The position numbers and the translations under genes are program-made. Positions 17,999 through 24,671 of a stretch of 24,671 nt of DNA are shown here, in pieces (positions within the stretch are counted from its first letter, which is position 1; every line of letters starts with the position of its first letter). Origin of the DNA: Neocallimastix lanati (nom. inval.) (Eukaryota; Neocallimastigomycota; Neocallimastigomycetes; Neocallimastigales; Neocallimastigaceae); contig JACVTC010000478.1 of NCBI GenBank assembly GCA_016946835.1, forward strand, positions 1-24,671, read 5' to 3'. The notes under the pieces are model-generated. The model was not told the origin of the DNA, did not search any database, and was given only the letters and a program-made list of their open reading frames with translations.

Positions 17999-19503
17999 AT
18001 GTCAAAATCTTTTGAGGAGAATACTAAAGATTTTTATGATGAATTAAATGGTGAATGTGATCCAAAAAGATTATTATATATCGCAGAAAAAGGCATATTT
18101 TTGAAAGAGCCATTATTTAAATATGATAAAATAAAGGATAATGAATATGTTGTTGATATTAGTGTAATAAGTGATCAATTTTTTTTAATAAATAATAATA
18201 AACAATATAATAGATTAAATATTTTTTTAAAGAAGATAGATATATTTATGATAAATATCGTCACTTAACTCCTAGTTGTAATGATTATTTTTCTTTAATT
18301 ATTATTAATAAATATTTTATCGAAAAATTATTATATGAGAAAGATGAAACTTTCTAAACGAAGTTATAAGTACTAGAGAAAACGTAAATTTTTATTTATT
18401 GTACTTGTATAATTATTCATATATATATACTAAAACATTTATTTTGTTTCATTCGTATACTGTTAATAGAACTAATGTACCAGATATGACTTTTTATACA
18501 TTTAAATATTTTTATTCTAATACACATAAGTATTTACTAGAAGATTTTATAAAAATAAATGAAAATAATATTGAAGATATTTTAAGGAAGATACTTATTG
18601 AATCTGGTAAAGATATTAATATATTGAATTACTGTTTAGATAAAGTTAAACGAAATAATTCAAAAATTAAAAGTATTGAGGGATATAGAGTTCCAATGCA
18701 TTATTGTTTTGAAACATTAAAGTATTATTCAGATGAACTTTGTATAAAAAACCACTTATATTTAAAATGTGAAGATAAATATGCTGAAGAATTTATAAAT
18801 GTATGTTTTACTGATGAGTTTATAAGAAATTTCTATCATTTTAATATTGAGTTTCAAGAAAAATTTTCTAAAAAATATAATATTGATTTAAAGAAATTGG
18901 TGAAAAATTCGAAGTAATTGATATAAATAAAATTAATACTAATGAAAATGAAACTAATGAAAATGAAACTAATGAAAATGAAACTAATGAAAATGAATAT
19001 ATTAATGATATTCAAGGTCAATTAATAAAAATAATTGATCCTCAATATAAAGGAAAATTAAGTTACATAGAATCATACGAATTAAATCCTGGAGATATAA
19101 ATTTTTGATTTATTAATAAATATTTAAGGAATTACAAAAAAATCGATAGAATATTAAAGGATCCTAATGATATATTAAATATAGATATAGTTATCAATAA
19201 TTATACTGATTGTTTGATAATAAAATTATGTTATTTAGCATCACTGATTCATAATAAATATAGTAAATTTATAATTCAGGTATTAATTTTTTACGATGAA
19301 ATTGGCATAGTATTTCTTATAGGGATGATAAAATTGTATTTGGAAATTATTCGGGTGGTAGATATAAATATAAATTTTATATTCGTAAAATATTTAAAAT
19401 ATTAATGAATACTCCACATAAATTGTTTAATAGTTATTTTATTGTTAATTTTCAATATATAAATAATACAAACGTTAAAATGTATTTGTCATATTATTTT
19501 TAA
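17999..19503 (+). pseudogene. Unknown host gene broken by several frameshifts
   Basis: It starts at the Met at 17999 (MSKSFEENTKDFYDELNGEC) with no signal peptide. The first frame loses sense near 18225-18238, at a T run and A run, and another frame goes on (DRYIYDKYRHLTPSCNDYFS) to a TAA near 18356. The frame from about 18399 to 18917 is long and protein-like (LEDFIKINENNIEDILRKIL and onwards). Near 18890-18915 the frame changes again (GEKFEVIDINKINTNEN) and passes through four 15-bp TNENE repeats to TGA at 19087-19089. Two further pieces follow (NYKKIDRILKDPNDILNIDI near 19130, and RDDKIVFGNYSGGRYKYKFY near 19320) up to TAA 19501-19503. Composition is that of the host. No family recognised; mainly alpha-helical, possibly cytoplasmic. 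The last two pieces may belong to a separate gene. Confidence 0.6.
18938..18997 (+). repeat. 15-bp tandem repeat coding TNENE
   Basis: Four exact head-to-tail copies of ACTAATGAAAATGAA. The length is a multiple of three, so the reading frame is kept. It forms a low-complexity linker in the broken gene at 17999-19503. Confidence 0.95.
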
Positions 19504-19607
19504 AACATATTTGTTATATTATTTTTAAAATATTTTGTTTTTAAAATGATTTTTTATGTTTAAAAAATGGAAAATTTAAAATTGTATAAATTATATATAA
19601 TTTAAAC

Positions 19608-20216
19608 ATGATATTAATTATATTATTTGTATTGTTATGCATTATATGTCGAGTGAATTGTGATCTTGACAATTATGGAAATGAAGAAATCTCTTTATTA
19701 ATTTTAGCAGCGGCTGATAATAATGGAGAAATTGCAGCTTATAAAAATAATAATAAATGGTATTATAAGACAGTGTATAATGGTAAGAAAAAATAATAGA
19801 AAGTGTTATGAATCAATAGTGGATATAATACCTGAATTACGTAGATTATATGATAAAGAATGCAGGAAAGCTGGAATAACAATACATTCTCCTAGACAAC
19901 GTATATTTGGAACGGTTGAAGATTATTTTAGAGATGAATTATATCCAGCTGCACTTAGAACATACAATAAATATTTCAGTGGTGTTAGCAATACTAACGA
20001 TGTAGAAAGAAGAATAAAAAATATTTTTTGGAAATTGATATAATACCTAAAAGTGGAATATTAGTAAACGGTCGTGATAATAATGATGCAGGAATTTATT
20101 CTAGTAATACTATCGTTAAAGACAGAATATATCTTATTGACAAAGGATATAAAAAAGATGGTGATAAGAATATACATATAAATAGAGCAACATCTTCCAA
20201 ATGGAAGTTATTATGA
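19608..20216 (+). pseudogene. N-terminal part of a giant secreted repeat protein, three frames
   Basis: The Met at 19608 gives a clean signal peptide (MILIILFVLLCIICRVNC), followed by EISLLILAAADNNGEIAAYK and a VYNG motif. At an A6 run (about 19786-19791) the frame ends. One base fewer would continue it into ESIVDIIPELRRLYDKECRK and onwards. At a T6 run (about 20024-20029) the frame changes again, to DIIPKSGILVNGRDNNDAGI and onwards. A third change at AAA (about 20198-20200) leads into the frame that stays open to 21939. Three breaks in 600 bp, each a one-base length change in a homopolymer, suggest either recent decay or uncorrected read error. The product is extracellular by its signal peptide and the family is unknown. 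Confidence 0.75.
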
Positions 20217-20436
20217 TAAAATTACAAATTTAATAAGTAATTTTGCTAAAATTAATTCTAGACCTGGAAGAAGCCAAATAGATAAAGTATTAAATCTTTC
20301 TAAAATTTTAGGTATAATTAAATTATATCCAGTAAGTTTAAGGAATGATCAATCTTATGGAATAATTGCCGGACCTGGTCATTCACATGAATTAGGAGAC
20401 GCAATAAATTTAGCAAATAAACTTGAAATTTATAAA

Positions 20437-20470
<34 letters not shown>

Positions 20471-20553
20471 GTTTAAATTGTAGAGTTATAGAAACTAAAA
20501 ATAGTAAAAGAGGTTTAAAAACAGGATGTTCTTGCAATAAAATTAGAGTACGT

Positions 20554-21939
20554 ATGTCTTATAATATTAAAGATAGTATGAATGAATTATTTGAAAAATT
20601 TAAAGAAAAAAAAATTGATTTATTAAATATTGATAATATCGATGATTATTTTAATAATATTGAAAATAATGAAAATTTTAATGACTTTTGGAATAATTTT
20701 TCAAATACATATAAAGATAATGCACATCTATTCACAACAGAAGAACGTGATAAGATAATACAAAATATGAATGATATTGTTAATGATTATAAAGATAAGA
20801 TTTCTGATTCGAATAAATCAGATATTAAGATCAATGAAGATGATATATCAAATTTAGAAAATATATTATATGAAATTTCAAATTATAATATGGTTAGATT
20901 TGATGAAGATAATGATATTAATGTTGCTGACTATAATAACGATTCTAAATCTAAATATTTTAAAGAAAAATTGTTAAAAGGATTAAAAAAGGTTCTTAAA
21001 CTGTTAAAGAAGTCTGTAAGAATTAAATTCAATAAAGAAAAATCCAGTTTAAAAATAGATCCAAAAAGTAATGGAGATTCAGATAATATAGATGAAGCAA
21101 TTGAAAAACTTTCTGGAGAATTAAAAAATTTAGAAGAAACAAGTAATCAAGTATTAAAGGATATAGCTGAGGATTTCGATGAATTGCAATTTATTACTGA
21201 TTATGAATTATATAGCAATGGTGAACCAAGTGAAGATAGTGAATTAGTAACTAGATTTAGGAATGAAGTTAATAATAAAATAAGAGAAGAAGAAAATAAT
21301 TTAGAAGTTATTCCATCTGAAAATAATCTAATAATCGATGAAAATTTTGTAAATAATATTATAGATAAAATAAAATCAGATTCTGTATCTGATGAAGTGA
21401 AAGAAGGTATAATTAAAGGGTTTGAAGATGATATTAAAGATAAAAGTGATGAAGTATTAGTTAAAGAAACTTCTGATAATATTAATGAAATTAAAAACTT
21501 TGTCAAAACGAAAGAAGAAGAAATAAATAAATATGATTCATTAAAAAATCATAAATTCAAGCCAATTAAGTTTCTTAAATTAATTAAATATTTAAATTCA
21601 TTAATTGAAAAATTCAATGTCAAAGATTTTTCGTCTCAAAATAAAAAAAATAAAGTTGAAAAGGTAAAACTAAATGATGAATTAATGAATCATATAAAAA
21701 CAGATTCTGATAAAAAATTGGCTATTGCATTGAAAGATATTAATAATAATCCATTAAAAAATACAAATTATGATGAATTATCAAATAAGATGGCATTTGT
21801 GGTTTTAGCTGCTGGGGATGAAAATGGTAGATTAGTCAAAGAAATAGATAAGAATGGTAATTTAGTTCCTATTTCTGTGAAAGTATCATATAATGGAGAA
21901 GAAAAACAATTAAGTATTAAAGATATTATCCTAGCCTAA
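20554..21939 (+). CDS. Large segment of the secreted repeat protein (longest open frame)
   Basis: From the Met at 20554 the frame codes 461 residues, but it is open upstream to 20182 without a stop. That upstream part is protein-like (GPGHSHELGDAINLANKLEI, an Asn run from about 11 AAT codons at 20437-20469, then KTGCSCNK). The Met is therefore internal and not the likely start. The segment is helical, acidic and rich in Asn, Asp, Glu and Lys. It holds two copies of a helical module (20731-20880, FTTEERDKIIQNMNDIVNDY type; 21382-21504, SDEVKEGIIKGFEDDIKD type). Near the end is a second copy of the N-terminal LAA-x-D-x-NG ... YNG motif (21790-21900). It stops at TAA 21937-21939, where another frame takes over at once. 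No enzyme motif is visible. Family unknown. Confidence 0.7.
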   Translation: MSYNIKDSMNELFEKFKEKKIDLLNIDNIDDYFNNIENNENFNDFWNNFSNTYKDNAHLFTTEERDKIIQNMNDIVNDYKDKISDSNKSDIKINEDDISNLENILYEISNYNMVRFDEDNDINVADYNNDSKSKYFKEKLLKGLKKVLKLLKKSVRIKFNKEKSSLKIDPKSNGDSDNIDEAIEKLSGELKNLEETSNQVLKDIAEDFDELQFITDYELYSNGEPSEDSELVTRFRNEVNNKIREEENNLEVIPSENNLIIDENFVNNIIDKIKSDSVSDEVKEGIIKGFEDDIKDKSDEVLVKETSDNINEIKNFVKTKEEEINKYDSLKNHKFKPIKFLKLIKYLNSLIEKFNVKDFSSQNKKNKVEKVKLNDELMNHIKTDSDKKLAIALKDINNNPLKNTNYDELSNKMAFVVLAAGDENGRLVKEIDKNGNLVPISVKVSYNGEEKQLSIKDIILA

Positions 21940-21944
21940 GAAAT

Positions 21945-23054
21945 TTGGAAGGGGAGGAACTTAATGATAAATTTAGTCAATTATATGATATTGCTCTTGT
22001 AAAATATGCAGAACAAATTAATAATTATTATGATGAAAACAGTGATCAAGTTATATTTAGTAAAGATCCTATAGAAATAATAAAAGATAATAATATAATG
22101 ACTTTTCTTCTTAATCCGTATAATGTTCTTGAAGATGGTAATTATAAAGGTTTTGATCTAAGTCCTGAAGACGTATACATTACTATGAATACTAATAATA
22201 ATTTAGAAAGTTCATTTAGATCATTTGTATCTGAAATTAATGAAATAAATGCTAATAATTTTGACGAATTACCTGAAGATATTAAGGCACGTTGGAATTC
22301 AGATATTCCTGAAGAGGAGAGAGCAGATGAATCATTATATAAAGCACTGGCAGTTCATTGTATACGAAATACTAGATGTAATAATTATTTTAAAGAAAAT
22401 CTTATACCATTTAATATTGTTTCATATAATAGCAAAGATGAATCAAGAGGGATTGATTTGATGAACCATTCATTAATAATTAATGATGATGATAATAAAG
22501 AAATTTGTAATGCATTTACCTTGGTTGAAAATTTAGAAGGATATGAACTTGATAAAGTAAATGGTAATGGAGACCTCTTTACCTATGAAGAATTGAATAT
22601 TTTAAATAATAATAGTGATAATCATGAAATGAATAAAATCAAGATTAACGATAACGAATATGTTGAAAAATTTAGTATAGGATTTTTAGCAGAATGTGGA
22701 TTTGATTTAGAAAAAACAGATGGGACTACATTAAAACCTGAAGATTATGCTTTAGAGAATGAAGAATTTAATGATGTATCAGATAATGAAATTATTGAAA
22801 GAAAATATTTAGTAAAGAATAATGGAAAATATAATATGAATGTTGTAAGGTCAGATGTGTTTGACGATGATGTCACAAAGGTTAAATTAGATAATAATAA
22901 TAATATCAATGATATTTCTCTAAAAGATTTTGGGTTAAATTTAATTAAATATAGAAATGAAAATAATAGAATAACAGACAATGAATTAACTACATTAACA
23001 ATTTATGGAAGTTCAATATTAGGAAAAGAATTATATAATGAAAAGAAGACATGA
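21945..23054 (+). CDS. Continuation segment of the secreted repeat protein
   Basis: This frame is open from before 21945 (LRNLEGEELNDK) for 369 residues to TGA 23052-23054. The first codon at 21945 is TTG and the frame overlaps the end of the previous segment, so a frameshift near 21930-21940 explains the join better than a new start. The content is acidic and Asn-rich with two Cys near CIRNTRCNN. A stretch LDKVNGNGDLFTYEEL resembles an EF-hand loop, with Asp/Asn/Gly and a final Glu but one residue too many. I see no membrane helix or signal peptide, as expected of an internal part. The next segment overlaps its last four bases in another frame. Confidence 0.65.
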   Translation: MEGEELNDKFSQLYDIALVKYAEQINNYYDENSDQVIFSKDPIEIIKDNNIMTFLLNPYNVLEDGNYKGFDLSPEDVYITMNTNNNLESSFRSFVSEINEINANNFDELPEDIKARWNSDIPEEERADESLYKALAVHCIRNTRCNNYFKENLIPFNIVSYNSKDESRGIDLMNHSLIINDDDNKEICNAFTLVENLEGYELDKVNGNGDLFTYEELNILNNNSDNHEMNKIKINDNEYVEKFSIGFLAECGFDLEKTDGTTLKPEDYALENEEFNDVSDNEIIERKYLVKNNGKYNMNVVRSDVFDDDVTKVKLDNNNNINDISLKDFGLNLIKYRNENNRITDNELTTLTIYGSSILGKELYNEKKT

Positions 23055-23812
23055 TTCATTATACAGATGATAATGAGTACCATTCAAGATATAATAATGT
23101 GAGAGAATCGTTAAATTTACAAAATGGAATTAAAGATATTAAAAATGAAAGATCTAGATGTACCGAAAGTAGAACTTGCTTAACAAAAACATATATAACT
23201 GGAAGTTTTGATGTAGAAAAGAAATTAATTAGTTCATTACAAAACCTTAAAAAATATGATTCAGAAAATATTAAAGTTAAAGACGAAGAAACTAGTATAA
23301 GCAGTCCCGGTGAATTATGTGATGGAGCTGAAACATTATTAAATGTGATTGAAACTTTATTAAATAGCTTTGAAAATTCAGGAGCAATTACTAAGGAAGA
23401 TAGTGAAAAATTCATTACTAATATGAATGAGGTGATTAATGGTCTTAATTACAGATATATGAATTCTAATTATAAAAGTCACGAATCCATTAGAGATTTA
23501 GATATGAATAAATTAAATAATATCAATAAATTATATAATCAAATGTTGAAGCAACATGTTGAAAAACATGGAGAGATCGTAGATAGCAAAGGTAACAAAA
23601 TAACCAAAATCAATAACTATAAGAGTGAAGCCGATACAGAATCTAAATTTGTTACAGATAAATTAGATGAAATTCTAAAGAATATAACGCAATTATTTAA
23701 TGATGATGATCAAGATTTAAGTAATATAAATATTGTTTATAATATGGATTTAAGTGATAAAAAATTAGATGATGATAAAACATACGAAATAGAATATATT
23801 AAAATAAATTAA
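23051..23812 (+). CDS. Continuation segment of the secreted repeat protein
   Basis: 253 residues from an ATG at 23051 that overlaps the preceding stop. The overlap and the helical, Asn/Asp/Lys-rich content shared with the flanking segments point to one broken gene, not an independent start. It contains three Cys (RCTESRTC and ELCDG). A full copy of the repeated helical module lies at 23383-23546 (AITKEDSEKFITNMNEVING, then NSNYKS). It ends at TAA 23810-23812, where the following frame continues with LDVSGSEEN. Family and function unknown. Confidence 0.65.
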   Translation: MIHYTDDNEYHSRYNNVRESLNLQNGIKDIKNERSRCTESRTCLTKTYITGSFDVEKKLISSLQNLKKYDSENIKVKDEETSISSPGELCDGAETLLNVIETLLNSFENSGAITKEDSEKFITNMNEVINGLNYRYMNSNYKSHESIRDLDMNKLNNINKLYNQMLKQHVEKHGEIVDSKGNKITKINNYKSEADTESKFVTDKLDEILKNITQLFNDDDQDLSNINIVYNMDLSDKKLDDDKTYEIEYIKIN

Positions 23813-24281
23813 AGGAATTAGACGTATCAGGCAGTGAAGAAAACTAGACAAGAATATAAAGAAAATTATTAGATATATACGATAAAGTAAGTGAAGTTGA
23901 AGAAGTATTTGATAGAAATAACAATGGAGGTGAAGGTTTCCTTAATAACTCACAAACCATTTATTCGGTAAAAGAAGCATTAAATACATTGTTGAAATCT
24001 AATTATCCAATGGATGAAGATGTCAACGAAAGATTAAATAGATATAAAGATACGATTAATGGATTTAAAAAGTCCGAAGTCAAATCATCAAATGTATTAA
24101 CAATGGACCATATTGTAGGAAAAGTAGGAAATGTCTATGAATTATAATGACCGATCCAAAATCTACGATGTATGTGAAAAAATATTTCGATGCTTTAAAA
24201 GATAACATGTTTGAAATAAATGGTAATGAAGTAGAAGAAGAATTAATGATGGAAAAATAAGAGATATAAATAGAATAATTA
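23813..24281 (+). pseudogene. Heavily interrupted part of the secreted repeat protein
   Basis: The frame LKELDVSGSEEN meets TAG (about 23847) and TAA (about 23856) within a few codons. It is then open (LLDIYDKVSEVEEVFDRNNN and onwards) to TAA near 24145-24147. This contains another copy of the helical module (24007-24146, MDEDVNERLNRYKDTINGF, then SSNVLT). A short frame from ATG 24147 to TAA 24258-24260 (DPKSTMYVKKYFDALKDNMF) follows, then a brief third-frame piece (DGKIRDINRIINEKI). The repeats and composition tie it to the neighbouring segments. The density of stops here is the highest in the gene. Confidence 0.65.
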
Positions 24282-24671
24282 ATGAAAAAATCGAAAAAAT
24301 TTAAAAAATTAGATGAATCTAAAGGTCATTTTGAAGAGGGAGCTCATCTTATCGAATTAATAAGTGGTTACAATGAATTAATTAGTACTAAATTAATTCT
24401 GAGTAAAGAGAAAGCACTAGATGTGAATTATATTTATATTCCTAATGATATAGAATTATATAGAAGATTAATGTATATGTCTACATCTAAATATAACAAG
24501 GTTGTAGAAGGAGTTATGAGAAATAATCCGGAAAACTTTAGGGTTGATGTTAATAGACCAATACAAGAACATATAAGAACTAATAATAAAGATGCACAAT
24601 CTTATACGTTTAATAAAAATACGGTATATAAGATAAGTCAACATGATTTTGAGAATATGTTTAATGAAAAG
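24282..24671 (+). CDS. Partial segment of the secreted repeat protein, runs off the window
   Basis: From ATG 24282 the frame is open for 130 codons to the last base, with no stop, so the gene goes on beyond the window. It reads MKKSKKFKKLDESKGHFEEG and onwards, then VNYIYIPNDIELYRRLMYMS and VVEGVMRNNPENFRVDV. It is helical and basic/acidic mixed, with no recognised domain. The ATG is probably internal to the larger gene, as there is no signal peptide and the preceding frame carries the same kind of sequence up to this point. Confidence 0.6.
   Translation, partial: MKKSKKFKKLDESKGHFEEGAHLIELISGYNELISTKLILSKEKALDVNYIYIPNDIELYRRLMYMSTSKYNKVVEGVMRNNPENFRVDVNRPIQEHIRTNNKDAQSYTFNKNTVYKISQHDFENMFNEK

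Noticed and set aside
21201-21506. Minus-strand Ser-rich frame opposite the repeat protein
   Set aside because: Antisense shadow of the Asp/Asn/Glu-rich plus-strand coding sequence; the same applies to 22745-22981 and 23059-23415.

Overview
The window is the left end of a very AT-rich eukaryotic chromosome. The most likely source is an anaerobic gut fungus (Neocallimastigomycota). Evidence: a terminal C3-4TAA telomere array; intergenic DNA of almost pure A/T with long poly-A/T tracts; secreted proteins with Thr-rich linkers and hevein-type (CBM18) chitin-binding modules; a Cys-rich GPI-type protein; and Asn/Asp/Lys/Glu-rich proteins. The taxon is inferred from this style; no marker gene proves it.

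Layout. 1-523 is telomere repeat. 661-679 is a second short telomere-like tract, fused directly to a 5'-truncated lectin-domain gene (680-1027). A longer relative (2346-3590) has two beta-trefoil-like modules and chitin-binding modules and is cut by an in-frame stop, with coding sequence continuing to 3794. 5222-8741 is the most foreign block: an ORF resembling the N-terminal half of the largest RNA polymerase II-like subunit, followed by the OB-fold tail plus N7-methyltransferase of an mRNA capping enzyme. Both have the style of nucleocytoplasmic large DNA viruses (NCLDV), and together they look like an endogenous viral relic. 9741-10244 (minus) is a small secreted chitin-binding protein whose last module is frameshifted. 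11320-12021 (minus) is an intact secreted, probably GPI-anchored, Cys-rich protein.

12397-17527 is a complete LTR element: LTRs of 239 and 238 bp with three differences, and 5-bp target duplications (TCATT). It lies on the minus strand, shown by its polypurine tract. It has no recognisable gag-pol. It carries pieces of secreted and membrane protein genes, some with splice sites, mostly antisense to the element, plus a pentanucleotide repeat cluster and four tandem mini-hairpins. Its candidate primer site pairs with the anticodon arm of tRNA-Lys(CUU), not with a tRNA 3' end.

17999-24671 is a long decayed coding area. One unknown gene (17999-19503) is broken by several frameshifts. A very large secreted Asn/Asp/Glu/Lys-rich repeat protein gene (19608 to the window end) is interrupted every 0.1-1.8 kb by frameshifts or stops, the clearest of them at short homopolymers. 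It contains repeated helical modules that I could align by eye.

Overall this is a subtelomeric graveyard of host surface-protein genes with a viral insertion and a young non-autonomous retroelement. Only three large frames (5222-7672, 7872-8741, 11320-12021) read cleanly from end to end.
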